This document shows, one piece after another, positions 35,051 to 45,378 of a stretch of DNA of 64,000 nt (positions are counted from its first letter, which is position 1; the number at the start of each line of letters is the position of its first letter). The DNA is from Streptomyces sp. NBC_00670 (GTDB lineage: Bacteria; Actinomycetota; Actinomycetes; Streptomycetales; Streptomycetaceae). The stretch spans positions 5,581,001-5,645,000 of the forward strand of contig NZ_CP109017.1 of assembly GCF_036226765.1 (NCBI RefSeq). The letters run 5' to 3'. The notes beneath the pieces are model-generated. The model was not told the origin of the DNA. It ran no database searches and saw only the letters and a program-made list of their open reading frames with translations. A program made the translations under genes and the position numbers.

Positions 35051-35938
35051 GTGACTACCCTTGCGCAGACCATGATGACCGCCGCCCGCTCCGCCGACTC
35101 CGGCCTGACCGGACCGGGCGAACTCGACCGCTATCCCTACGCCGAGACCCCCGCCGTCGAGCGCGTCGGCGCCCCCGTCTGGGAGACCCCCGATGCGGAG
35201 CTCGGCCGGGTCGGCCGCCGCGCCGCCGGCAGTCGGGGCCGCGGGCTGCACGGCCAACTCGTCCAGCAGTTGGGGCAGATGATCGTCTCCGGTGACCTGG
35301 GGGCGGACCGTCCGCTGGTTCCCGAGGAGATCGGCCAGCGGTTCGAGGTCTCCCGCACCGTCGTCCGTGAATCGCTTCGCGTCCTGGAGGCGAAGGGCCT
35401 CGTCAGCGCGCGGCCGAACGTGGGCACGCGGGTGCGCCCGGTGAGCGACTGGAACCTCCTCGACCCGGACATCATCGAGTGGCGGGCCTTCGGCCCCCAG
35501 CGGGACGACCAGCGGCGCGAGCTCAGCGAACTGCGCTGGACGATCGAGCCGCTCGCCGCCCGGCTCGCCGCCGGGCACGGCCGGGAGGACGTCCAGCAGC
35601 GGCTCGGGGACATGGTCGAGATCATGGGCCACGCCATGGCGCAGGGGGACTCGCTGACCTTCGCGCGCGCCGACGCCGAGTTCCACACGCTGCTCATCCA
35701 GGTCGCCGGGAACCGCATGCTCGAACACCTCTCCGGGATCGTCTCCGCCGCCCTGCAGGTCTCCGGTGGTCCGGTCACCGGGTGCGACCGCCCGAACGAC
35801 GCCTCGCTGACCCAGCACGCCCGCATCGTCGACGCCCTCGCCGAGGGGGACGGGGCGGCCGCCGAGGTGGCCATGCGCCAGCTGCTCACGATCCACCCCG
35901 AGGTCGAGCGTGTGGTGCCCGCCCCGCGCGAGCACTGA
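35051..35938 (+). CDS. whiH: Sporulation regulator WhiH (GntR/FadR family)
   Basis: 295 residues from GTG 35051 (AAGGA five bases upstream). N-terminal 55 residues are variable. The winged helix covers about 58-125: GLHGQLVQQLGQMIVSGDLG, LVPEEIGQRFEVSRTVVRES, LRVLEAKGLVSARPNVGTRV. An FCD helical effector domain follows, with the metal-ligand pattern expected from FADADxxFH (here FARADAEFHTLLIQVAGNRM) and the final ASLTQHARIVDALAEGD. WhiH is needed for sporulation septation in aerial hyphae. Position next to hrdB supports the name. The effector is unknown. Confidence 0.93.
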   Translation: MTTLAQTMMTAARSADSGLTGPGELDRYPYAETPAVERVGAPVWETPDAELGRVGRRAAGSRGRGLHGQLVQQLGQMIVSGDLGADRPLVPEEIGQRFEVSRTVVRESLRVLEAKGLVSARPNVGTRVRPVSDWNLLDPDIIEWRAFGPQRDDQRRELSELRWTIEPLAARLAAGHGREDVQQRLGDMVEIMGHAMAQGDSLTFARADAEFHTLLIQVAGNRMLEHLSGIVSAALQVSGGPVTGCDRPNDASLTQHARIVDALAEGDGAAAEVAMRQLLTIHPEVERVVPAPREH

Positions 35939-36648
35939 CCGCGCGCCGGGAGCGGCGCGGGCAGCGCGGGCGACGGCACGGAGCGAGAGGACCGGGCGAG
36001 GCGGCACGGCGACGGGGGTCGTGCCGCCCGGACCCGCCCCCGCCACCCCGTTGGCCCTGCGAGCCCTGCGGTTCCGCGAGCCCGGCCTCCCGGTGGTCCT
36101 GCGGCCCGCGACCTCCGCAGCCTCGCGCCCTCGGCATCCGGAACCTGGAGCCTCCCGGCATCCGGAGCCCGCCGGCATCTCGGCGGACCCGGCCCGGCGG
36201 TGCCCCGCCCGCCGCGTCCCGGTCGCCCGACGGTGTCCGCCGTACGGCACCGCACCGCGCCGGCCGGCGCACGCCGACGCGACGGGGCACCGCAGCGGCC
36301 GGCGACCGCGGCGCCCCGCCGGCCGGTGACCGCGGTCGTACCGGTCCGGCCCGAGCGGGCAGCAGTACCGAATCCGACCGCAGATGATCCGTTCTGATCG
36401 GATACCTCACTCTTTGAGTGGTTACGCGGTGTGACTCGGGCCACGCGGATTGGGCGTAACGCTCCTCGGAACTGCGCGATGACCTAAGAGGTGACAGCCG
36501 AGGAAGGAATACGGGTGCCGCGTTCGGCGCTGTGTCTCTTCCCGGCCCCCGCCCGCGCCGTCGGCCCATCCCCAAGTCGGCGGTCGTCGGCTCCAGTCCG
36601 TCGTGGACGGAGCCGGAAGCCGTTTTCCAACGTTCCGAGAGGTTGTTC
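35939..36648 (+). other. Long whiH-hrdB intergenic region with hrdB promoter(s)
   Basis: 710 bases without a convincing gene. 35940-36350 is GC-rich with open frames on both strands that look like shadows. 36360-36480 is AT-richer and is the likely promoter zone. It holds the inverted repeat CACTC-TTT-GAGTG (36408-36420) and GTTACGC/GCGTAAC arms (36421-36427, 36454-36460). A GTG frame at 36491 overlaps the hrdB start and is not credited. Confidence 0.5.
36456..36483 (+). promoter_or_regulatory. Possible ECF-type hrdB promoter
   Basis: GTAAC followed by a 16-base spacer and CGATGA resembles an ECF-sigma promoter. hrdB of Streptomyces is known to be transcribed by the ECF sigma factor ShbA, but I cannot confirm that this is its exact site. 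Confidence 0.35.
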
Positions 36649-38187
36649 GTGTCGGCCAGCACATCCCGTACGCTCCCGCCGGAGATCGCCGAGTCCGTCT
36701 CTGTCATGGCGCTCATCGAGCGGGGAAAGGCTGAGGGGCAGATCGCCGGCGACGATGTGCGTCGGGCCTTCGAAGCTGACCAGATTCCGGCCACTCAGTG
36801 GAAGAACGTACTGCGCAGCCTCAACCAGATCCTCGAGGAAGAGGGTGTGACGCTGATGGTCAGTGCCGCGGAGCCCAAGCGCACCCGCAAGAGCGTCGCA
36901 GCGAAGAGTCCGGCCAAGCGCACCGCCACCAAGACGGTCGCGGCGAAGCCGGTGACCACGAAGAAGGCCGCCCCCGCCGCGCCCGTCGCCCCGGAGGTGC
37001 CCGCCGCCGCTCCGGCCGAGGACGAGGCGCCCGCCAAGAAGGCGGCGGCGAAGAAGACGACGGCCAAGAAGGCGGCCGCGAAGAAGACCGCGACCAAGAA
37101 GACGGCTGCCAAGAAGACGACGTCCAAGAAGGACGACGCCGAGCTGGCCGAGGAGGAGACGCTCGAGGACGCCCCCAACAAGGGCGGCGACGAGCCCGAG
37201 GGCACCGAGAGCGCCGGTTTCGTCCTCTCCGACGAGGACGAGGACGACGCCCCCGCCCAGCAGGTCGCCGCGGCCGGCGCCACCGCGGACCCGGTCAAGG
37301 ACTACCTCAAGCAGATCGGCAAGGTCCCCCTGCTCAACGCGGAGCAGGAGGTCGAGCTCGCCAAGCGCATCGAGGCAGGTCTGTTCGCCGAGGACAAACT
37401 GGCGAGCGCCGACAAGCTGGCTCCCAAGCTCAAGCGCGAGCTGGAGATCATCGCCGAGGACGGCCGCCGCGCCAAGAACCACCTCCTGGAGGCCAACCTC
37501 CGTCTGGTGGTCTCCCTGGCCAAGCGCTACACCGGCCGCGGCATGCTCTTCCTGGACCTCATCCAGGAGGGCAACCTCGGTCTGATCCGCGCGGTCGAGA
37601 AGTTCGACTACACCAAGGGCTACAAGTTCTCCACGTACGCCACCTGGTGGATCCGTCAGGCGATCACCCGCGCCATGGCCGACCAGGCCCGCACCATCCG
37701 TATCCCGGTGCACATGGTCGAGGTCATCAACAAGCTCGCGCGCGTGCAGCGCCAGATGCTCCAGGACCTGGGCCGCGAGCCCACCCCGGAGGAGCTGGCC
37801 AAGGAACTCGACATGACCCCCGAGAAGGTCATCGAGGTCCAGAAGTACGGCCGCGAGCCCATCTCCCTGCACACCCCGCTCGGCGAGGACGGCGACAGCG
37901 AGTTCGGTGACCTCATCGAGGACTCCGAGGCGGTCGTCCCGGCCGACGCGGTCAGCTTCACGCTCCTCCAGGAGCAGCTGCACTCCGTCCTCGACACGCT
38001 CTCCGAGCGCGAGGCGGGCGTCGTGTCCATGCGGTTCGGCCTCACCGACGGCCAGCCGAAGACGCTGGACGAGATCGGCAAGGTGTACGGGGTCACCCGT
38101 GAGCGCATCCGCCAGATCGAGTCCAAGACGATGTCGAAGCTGCGCCACCCGTCCCGCTCCCAGGTCCTGCGCGACTACCTCGACTGA
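36649..38187 (+). CDS. hrdB: Principal RNA polymerase sigma factor HrdB
   Basis: 512 residues from GTG 36649. Residues 1-70 are the conserved streptomycete N-terminus (ASTSRTLPPEIAESVSVM). 75-170 are a Lys/Ala/Thr-rich stretch with repeated AAKKT/ATKKT units, then an acidic patch. Region 1.2 follows (DPVKDYLKQIGKVPLLNAEQ), region 2 (FLDLIQEGNLGLIRAVEKFD, YKFSTYATWWIRQAI), region 3, and region 4 helix-turn-helix (TLDEIGKVYGVTRERIRQIE). It directs RNA polymerase to housekeeping promoters. It is followed by a strong terminator. Confidence 0.98.
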   Translation: MSASTSRTLPPEIAESVSVMALIERGKAEGQIAGDDVRRAFEADQIPATQWKNVLRSLNQILEEEGVTLMVSAAEPKRTRKSVAAKSPAKRTATKTVAAKPVTTKKAAPAAPVAPEVPAAAPAEDEAPAKKAAAKKTTAKKAAAKKTATKKTAAKKTTSKKDDAELAEEETLEDAPNKGGDEPEGTESAGFVLSDEDEDDAPAQQVAAAGATADPVKDYLKQIGKVPLLNAEQEVELAKRIEAGLFAEDKLASADKLAPKLKRELEIIAEDGRRAKNHLLEANLRLVVSLAKRYTGRGMLFLDLIQEGNLGLIRAVEKFDYTKGYKFSTYATWWIRQAITRAMADQARTIRIPVHMVEVINKLARVQRQMLQDLGREPTPEELAKELDMTPEKVIEVQKYGREPISLHTPLGEDGDSEFGDLIEDSEAVVPADAVSFTLLQEQLHSVLDTLSEREAGVVSMRFGLTDGQPKTLDEIGKVYGVTRERIRQIESKTMSKLRHPSRSQVLRDYLD

Positions 38188-38208
38188 CCGGGGCACCAGC
38201 ACGACCGA

Positions 38209-38239
38209 GGGCCCGGCTCCCGTTCCAGGAGCCGGGCCC
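38209..38239 (+). terminator. hrdB terminator
   Basis: A perfect 12-bp stem GGGCCCGGCTCC/GGAGCCGGGCCC with a seven-base loop lies 21 bases after the stop, followed by TTCG. Confidence 0.8.
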
Positions 38240-38358
38240 TTCGCATGCCGCCGGTCCGGCGGCGCTCCCGACGTGTGGACGGCCGCTCTGCGTGTGCGCG
38301 CGGGAGGCAGGTGAATCACTCTGGGTGTTCCATGACCACCTCTGAGTGAGGAGTGCGC

Positions 38359-39171
38359 ATGCGTCGTCCCTTTGCCCGGGCCCTGGCCCTCGGGGCCGCA
38401 GCGGCCGTGATACCACTGGCCGCGCCCGCCACCGCCACCGCCGACAGCGTCGTGATCGGCGGCCATCCCGTCGACGTCTCCCAGAGCCCCTGGACGGTCG
38501 CCCTGTCCAGCCGTGACCGGTTCGGGGGAAGCAGAGCGGGACACTTCTGCGGAGGGGTCGTGGTCGCCCGCACGGCCGTTCTCACCGCCGCGCACTGTCT
38601 GGAGCGGGACGTCCTGGGCTCACCGCGCGCCCGCGACTTCAAGGTCATCGCGGGCCGTACGGATCTGCTGTCCACGCAGGGCGAGGAGGTCGCCGTCCGC
38701 AGCGTGTGGGTCAACCCGCGGTACGACAGTGACACCAACGCCGGCGACTTCGGCCTGCTGACCCTCGCGTCGCCGCTTCCCGAGAACTCGGTCATCAGGA
38801 TGGCGGGCGCCGACGACCCCGCCTACACGCCGGGCGAGCAGGCCACGGTGTACGGCTGGGGGGACACCACGGGGGCCGGCGCCTATCCGCGCGACCTGCG
38901 GGCCGCGCCCGTGCACGTCCTGTCCGACGAGGCATGCAAGGCGGCCTATCCGGGCAGCCGGGACGGCACCTACCTGGCCGGCTCGATGCTGTGCGCCGGG
39001 GAGACGGAAGGGGGCCGGGACGCCTGCCAGGGGGACAGCGGCGGCCCACTGGTGGCGCGGGGGCGCCTGATCGGCCTGGTGTCCTGGGGGAACGGCTGCG
39101 GGCAGCCGGAGAGCCCCGGTGTCTACACGCGCGTCGCGGACGTCGTACACACGCTCAGCGCCGGACGCTGA
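38359..39171 (+). CDS. Secreted trypsin-like serine protease (S1A)
   Basis: 270 residues from ATG 38359 with GAGGAG about eight bases upstream. Signal peptide: RRPF then an Ala/Leu-rich core ending ATATAD, cleaved near residue 30; VVIGGHPVDV is the mature start, close to the classical IVGG. Catalytic triad: His in TAAHC, Asp in GDFGLL (where trypsins have DIAL), Ser in GDSGGP. DACQGDSGGPL places Asp six residues before the Ser, predicting trypsin-like Arg/Lys specificity. Three Cys pairs are consistent with disulfides. Monocistronic. Confidence 0.93.
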   Translation: MRRPFARALALGAAAAVIPLAAPATATADSVVIGGHPVDVSQSPWTVALSSRDRFGGSRAGHFCGGVVVARTAVLTAAHCLERDVLGSPRARDFKVIAGRTDLLSTQGEEVAVRSVWVNPRYDSDTNAGDFGLLTLASPLPENSVIRMAGADDPAYTPGEQATVYGWGDTTGAGAYPRDLRAAPVHVLSDEACKAAYPGSRDGTYLAGSMLCAGETEGGRDACQGDSGGPLVARGRLIGLVSWGNGCGQPESPGVYTRVADVVHTLSAGR

Positions 39172-39194
39172 GTACCGCCTTCGGAACACGCGTA

Positions 39195-39234
39195 CGGGCG
39201 GCCGCCCCCAGGTGAGGGGACGGCCGCCCGTTTC
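39195..39234. terminator. Terminator between convergent trypsin and small zinc-ribbon gene
   Basis: CGGGCGGCCG pairs with CGGCCGCCCG (39195-39204, 39221-39230), extended by C/G pairs around the loop and followed by TTTCG. Confidence 0.7.
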
Positions 39235-39276
39235 GCCGGCCTGGTGCCGGCACTCGCTCGTCGTCGACGCGAAGTG

Positions 39277-39507
39277 TCAGCGCTCCTCTTCGGAAGCGGT
39301 GGCCGGAACGGACGTCAGGCGCTGCGTCTCGTCCTGTATCTCAGCGGCGATCTTCTTGAGTTCCGGCTCGAACTTGCGACCGTGGTGGGCGCAGAAGAGC
39401 AGTTCTCCACCGCTCAGGAGGACCACGCGTACGTAGGCCTGGGCGCCGCAACGGTCGCAGCGGTCGGCCGCCGTCAGCGGGGTCGCGGGGGTCAGAACAG
39501 TAGTCAC
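39277..39507 (-). CDS. Small DUF7455 protein with putative zinc site
   Basis: 76 residues from GTG 39507 with AGAAGAGG ahead. CDRC near residue 17 and CAHH near residue 39 form a probable zinc ribbon around a short beta hairpin (AQAYVRVVLLSGGELLF). The C-terminal half is helical and acidic. It fits the small actinobacterial DUF7455 family often found near parE or sigma-factor genes. Function unknown. Confidence 0.75.
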   Translation of the reverse strand: MTTVLTPATPLTAADRCDRCGAQAYVRVVLLSGGELLFCAHHGRKFEPELKKIAAEIQDETQRLTSVPATASEEER

Positions 39508-39951
39508 GTCGCCTCTTCTCTAGCTCGACGAGCTGTCGTACCAGGGTCAACATCCAACCAGGCCGAAAACGTTCCCGCTCGCGGCGCTTTCCTCGGAAAA
39601 ATCTCTCCGGGGCCGGCTGTCTGCTGCCGGTTGGCGGCGAATGTGCCGTAGTGCGTTTCTCTGTGTCGTACGGTTTCGCGCTGTCTGTCAGGGGTGTCGG
39701 TCCTCCCGGCCGGCTTGCCGGTGTTCATGAGGACGTGCCCGGAGCCTAAATGGTTCATGCCCCGAAGGGAACGTGATATGTACTTCACTCCATCGAGGCA
39801 TCGAACGCCCGTGCGAGCCTGAACTAGTCTGGGTCCGGGAGGAGGGTGGCGTGACAACGGCTCTACCAGGGCTCGGTACGCTCGGACCCGCGACGAAGCC
39901 CCGCCCTTACCCTCAAGGGCCCCATTCGAAATTCAGCGAGGAGCGAACCGC
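39508..39951. other. Divergent region between DUF7455 gene and parE
   Basis: 444 bases with no credible gene. The section near parE holds a promoter-like pair, TCGAAC (39801-39806) and TAGTCT (39825-39830), 18 bases apart. The middle shows AT-richer tracts such as GAAAAATCTC and GAACGTGATATG, possibly further promoters. Confidence 0.45.
39801..39816 (+). promoter_or_regulatory. SOS-box-like palindrome overlapping parE promoter
   Basis: TCGAACGCCCGTGCGA matches TCGAAC-N4-GTTCGA at 11 of 12 defined positions. It overlaps the presumed -35 element, nine bases before TAGTCT. LexA control of topoisomerase IV would be unusual, so this is only a candidate. Confidence 0.4.
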
Positions 39952-42072
<2,121 letters not shown>

Positions 42073-42075
<3 letters not shown>

Positions 42076-42138
42076 GCGCTGCCGCTGAGCTGGGCTGAGC
42101 TGAGCTGGGCTGACCTGAGCTGGGCTGAGCGCTGCCGC
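42073..42138 (+). repeat. Three 15-bp tandem repeats flanked by 13-bp direct repeats
   Basis: Units at 42084-42098, 42099-42113 and 42114-42128 (GCTGAGCTGGGCTGA, one base changed in the last) are bracketed by TGAGCGCTGCCGC at 42073-42085 and 42126-42138. The first flank contains the parE stop codon. Confidence 0.8.
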
Positions 42139-42409
42139 AGGGCTTGGCCGAGCTGAGCGGGGGCGGGGGCTTGTCGGTGGAGGCTGGCTGGCGGTGCGGG
42201 CGGACACACCCCGTGTCCCCTCGCGTGCGTACGCGGCTGACAGGTGCTTGGGGCGCGCCGCCGTCGGTCCGGCTCCACCCGTGGGTGGAGGCGGGGTTCC
42301 ACCTTGGCTCCACCCCTGCTCCGATTCGCTGGTCTGCGGTTTTCCGTAGCGTCGTGGGCGTGAACGGCGGTCGTCGTTCCGTCCGCTTCTTTCGCTCACG
42401 GAGGCCGGG
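42076..42409 (+). other. parE - DUF1453 intergenic region
   Basis: 334 bases. After the tandem repeats comes a palindrome (next entry) and a likely promoter: TTCGCT, 16 bases, then TAGCGT at 42347-42352. No gene is seen. Confidence 0.5.
42273..42290. promoter_or_regulatory. CTCCACCC-GT-GGGTGGAG palindrome with an extra half-site downstream
   Basis: A perfect 8-2-8 palindrome. The half-site CTCCACCC recurs at 42308-42315, 35 bases on. It lies 60-80 bases upstream of the presumed promoter of the DUF1453-kinase-regulator operon, a reasonable place for the response regulator itself to bind. Confidence 0.5.
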
Positions 42410-42925
42410 ATGTCCGGAGTCGTCGATGTTCTGCTGATCGCCGCCGCTGTGGTGCTGGTGGTCGTACGCCAGTTCCGTACGCGTCGAGTGGACACGGATC
42501 GGCGCTGGTGGATCGTGCCGGGTGTCCTCGCCGTGCTCGCGGTGCGTGAGCCGGGGCTCGTCGATGCGCACCACCGTGTGGGATCCCTGGCGCTGCTCGT
42601 GGCCGAGCTGCTCATAGGTCTGGCCGTGGGGGCCGGCTGGGCCTGGACCTCGCGGGTGTGGGCGGAGCCGGACGGGGGTGTGTGGAGCAGGAGCACCGCG
42701 GCGGGGGTGGTGGTGTGGGGTGCCGGCATAGCCCTGCGGGCCGGGCTCTTCGGGGTGGGCGCGGCGCTGGGTATCCATCAGGACAGTTCGGCTCTGGTGC
42801 TGGCGCTGGCGGTGACTCTGCTGGTCCGCTCGGGGATTCTGGTCCGGAGGGCGCGGGCGGTGGTGCCGGAGGGCGGTCGTGCCGCGGTGGCCCTGGGCCG
42901 GGCCGGGTGGAAGGAGCCCGTGTGA
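42410..42925 (+). CDS. DUF1453-like integral membrane protein
   Basis: 171 residues from ATG 42410 with GGAGG just upstream. About five hydrophobic segments: VLLIAAAVVLVVVRQF, WWIVPGVLAVLAV, LALLVAELLIGLAVGAGWAW, AAGVVVWGAGIALRAGLFGV, LVLALAVTLLVRSGILV. It is similar in shape to CcdC/DUF1453 proteins. Its stop overlaps the GTG of the sensor kinase by four bases, so it may be an accessory membrane sensor of that two-component system. Confidence 0.75.
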   Translation: MSGVVDVLLIAAAVVLVVVRQFRTRRVDTDRRWWIVPGVLAVLAVREPGLVDAHHRVGSLALLVAELLIGLAVGAGWAWTSRVWAEPDGGVWSRSTAAGVVVWGAGIALRAGLFGVGAALGIHQDSSALVLALAVTLLVRSGILVRRARAVVPEGGRAAVALGRAGWKEPV

Positions 42926-44073
42926 CGGAGAACGTGTGGACGCGCTGGCCCTCCCGCGAGGCGCTCACGCTGAGCGCATCCTCCCGGCCCCGGCGGGCGC
43001 TCAGCCGGACCGTGCGGGTGCTGGTCCTCGCCATGCTGCTGTGGGGCGCGTTCCGCGACGCTCCCGTGCGGGGGTGGGAGTTGGGCGGGGCGATCGCCGG
43101 CATATTCGTGGCGGCTGCGGCCGCCTGGGGGCTGTACCGCACGACCCTCGCGCACCGGCTGGTGCGGTCGCTGGCGCTGCTTGTGCTTCTCCTGGCGATG
43201 GCGGTCGCGGGCGGGGCCGTGGGGTTGACCGTGCCGGCGCTGGTGATCTGGTGTGGTTGTGCCGTGACGGCGCTGGAGCGGCTGCCCCTGGTGGCGGCTC
43301 TGCCGGTCGCCTCGCTCGCCCTGTCTGCGTACGCGGTGGTCAATGACGACGCGCGGCTGACCACGGTCGCGACGACCGCCGGACTCGCGCTCGCCGGGTA
43401 TGTGCTGCGGCTGGACGCCGAGGCGCGGGGGCAGTCGCAGCGGTTGCTCGCGCAGGAGCGGGCGGCGCGGGCGGCCGAGGCGGAGTCGGCGGCGCTGGCG
43501 GAGCGGGCGCGGATAGCCCGGGAGATCCACGACGTGCTGGCGCACAGCCTCTCGGCCCAGTTGGTGCATCTGGAGGCGGCCCGGTTGCTGATCGAGAGGG
43601 GGGCCGAGCGGGAGCGCGTGCTCGAGCGGGTCGTGGCCGCCCGGGGGATGGCCCGGGAGGGGCTCGCGGAGACCCGGCAGGCACTGTCCGCGCTGCGCGG
43701 TGAGGTGTCCCCGGTGGAGGAGTTCCTGACCGAGCTCGTCACCGCGGCGGACGGTGCCGATGTCACTGTTGCGGGGGAACGGCGGCCGCTGTCGGCCGAG
43801 GCGTCGCAGGCGGTGCGCAGGGTCGCCCAGGAAGCCCTCACCAACGTCCGCAAACACGCTCCGGGCGCCAGGGTGCACCTGCGGCTGGAGTACGCGGAGC
43901 GGCAGGTGACGCTGGATGTGCGGGACACCGGAGGGCCGCCGGGCGAACTCAGCGGTACGGGCGGGGGGTACGGTCTGCTGGGCATGCGGGAGCGGGCCGA
44001 GCTGCTGGGCGGTTCGCTGGAGGCGGGGCCGGGCGAGGAGGGGTTCGTGGTGACGCTGAAGGTGCCGGTATGA
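42922..44073 (+). CDS. Sensor histidine kinase, NarL-partner (HisKA_3) type
   Basis: 383 residues from GTG 42922, overlapping the previous stop, with AAGGAG five bases upstream. Five or six N-terminal membrane segments (res 25-160) with almost no extracellular domain; a coiled coil (LLAQERAARAAEAESAALAE); HisKA_3 with the phospho-acceptor His in REIHDVLAHSLSAQLVHLEA; and an HATPase with VAQEALTNVRKHAPGA (N box) and GGGYGLLGMRERAELLGG (G box). It probably senses membrane state or a signal relayed by the DUF1453 protein, and phosphorylates the adjacent regulator. Confidence 0.92.
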   Translation: MTENVWTRWPSREALTLSASSRPRRALSRTVRVLVLAMLLWGAFRDAPVRGWELGGAIAGIFVAAAAAWGLYRTTLAHRLVRSLALLVLLLAMAVAGGAVGLTVPALVIWCGCAVTALERLPLVAALPVASLALSAYAVVNDDARLTTVATTAGLALAGYVLRLDAEARGQSQRLLAQERAARAAEAESAALAERARIAREIHDVLAHSLSAQLVHLEAARLLIERGAERERVLERVVAARGMAREGLAETRQALSALRGEVSPVEEFLTELVTAADGADVTVAGERRPLSAEASQAVRRVAQEALTNVRKHAPGARVHLRLEYAERQVTLDVRDTGGPPGELSGTGGGYGLLGMRERAELLGGSLEAGPGEEGFVVTLKVPV

Positions 44074-44750
44074 CGCGGGAGGAGGACGGGAAACCGGTGC
44101 GGGTCGTCGTCGCGGACGATCAGACGGTGGTGCGCGAGGGCATCGTGATGCTGCTCGGACTGCTGCCGGGGCTGGAGGTCGTGGGCGCGGCAGGTGACGG
44201 GGACGAGGCCGTGCGGCTCGTCGGGGAACTGGCGCCGGACGTGGTGCTGATGGACCTGCGCATGCCCCGTTGCGACGGGGTGGAGGCGACCCGGCGCATC
44301 CGGGCCGAGTACCCGGGCACCCAGGTCGTCGTGCTGACCACCTTCGGGGACGACGAGTCGTTGTTCCCGGCGCTCCGGGCCGGTGCCCGGGGTTATCTGA
44401 CCAAGGACGCGGGGGGTGACGAGATTCTCCGGGCGGTGCGGAGCGTGGTCTCCGGGCAGGCCGGCCTCGCCCCGAGCATCCAACGGCGGCTGCTGGAACG
44501 GCTGGACGAGCCCGAGGCGGCGGTTACGTCTCCCGAGGAGGCGCCGGACGGGCTCACCGTGCGGGAGGCGGAGGTGCTGGTGCTGATCGCGGAGGGGCTC
44601 AGCAACCAGGAGATCGCCCGGCGGCTCCATGTCTCCACCGCGACGGTGAAGACGCACATCAACAACATGTTCGCCAAGACCGGGCTCAAGGACCGTGCGC
44701 AGGCGGTGCGTTACGCCTTTCGGAAGGGGTTGGTGCGATCTGTCGAGTGA
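44070..44750 (+). CDS. NarL/LuxR-family response regulator
   Basis: 226 residues from ATG 44070, overlapping the kinase stop (ATGA). The receiver domain has the acidic pair in VVVADDQTVVREG, phospho-Asp in DVVLMDLRMP, Thr in VVLTTFGDDE and Lys in YLTKDAGG. The LuxR helix-turn-helix is at 160-220: LTVREAEVLVLIAEGLSNQE, IARRLHVSTATVKTHINNMF. It is the cognate regulator of the overlapping kinase; the palindrome at 42273-42290 is its possible site. Confidence 0.93.
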   Translation: MTREEDGKPVRVVVADDQTVVREGIVMLLGLLPGLEVVGAAGDGDEAVRLVGELAPDVVLMDLRMPRCDGVEATRRIRAEYPGTQVVVLTTFGDDESLFPALRAGARGYLTKDAGGDEILRAVRSVVSGQAGLAPSIQRRLLERLDEPEAAVTSPEEAPDGLTVREAEVLVLIAEGLSNQEIARRLHVSTATVKTHINNMFAKTGLKDRAQAVRYAFRKGLVRSVE

Positions 44751-44820
44751 GTCACCTGATGGGGTGAAGAGCTGAGGGAAGAAGAGTCGGGGAACCTCCT
44801 GGTCTGTCCATCCTTGGGGC

Positions 44821-45378
44821 ATGCAGTCACGCAACGGCCGTCCCCGCGCCGACGGGGGTGGCGCCGAGGACCCCCCGGAGCACCACGATCCCCATGACCC
44901 GGTGACGCCGGGTGCGGGGCGCGGGCCGGACGCCGGGTACGACGACCCCTGGTACGACGCGCTCGCCGCCGGCTGGGGGGAGACGGACGGTACGGGCCTT
45001 GCCGCGCCGGCGGTTCCGGCACCGCGGCGGGAGCGTGAGCGGGAGGCGGCCGAGGTTTATCTGGAGGTGTGGTCCAGCGCCGCGTTCCAGGAAGTGCGCG
45101 GTCGGTACCGCAGGTTCGTGATTCCGGGGGCGGTCGTCTTCCTCGCCTGGTACGTGGGCTATGTGGTGACCGCGACGACGGCGCCGGGGGTGATGGCCCG
45201 GCCGGTGGCGGGCGTGGTGAACGTGGCGATGCTGGCGGGGCTCGGGCAGTTCCTCAGCACCTTCCTGCTCACCTGGGCCTATGCGCGGCACGCCCGGCTG
45301 CGCCGGGACCGGGCGGCGCTCGATCTGCGCTGGACCACACAGGAGTTGACGCGGAACAGCGGGGGCGGGCAGCGGTGA
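44821..45378 (+). CDS. DUF485 membrane protein, partner of symporter
   Basis: 185 residues from ATG 44821. Residues 1-85 are hydrophilic and Asp/Pro/Gly-rich. 90-175 form a DUF485 domain with two membrane helices: FQEVRGRYRRFVIPGAVVFL, AWYVGYVVTATTAPG and LAGLGQFLSTFLLTWAYARH. DUF485 proteins are almost always encoded beside ActP-type acetate permeases, and here the stop overlaps the symporter GTG by four bases. Role in transport is unproved. Confidence 0.87.
   Translation: MQSRNGRPRADGGGAEDPPEHHDPHDPVTPGAGRGPDAGYDDPWYDALAAGWGETDGTGLAAPAVPAPRREREREAAEVYLEVWSSAAFQEVRGRYRRFVIPGAVVFLAWYVGYVVTATTAPGVMARPVAGVVNVAMLAGLGQFLSTFLLTWAYARHARLRRDRAALDLRWTTQELTRNSGGGQR

Noticed and set aside
36491..36850. 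GTG frame of 119 codons overlapping the hrdB start
   Set aside because: Arg/Pro/Ser-rich, in another frame over conserved HrdB residues; more likely part of the hrdB leader.
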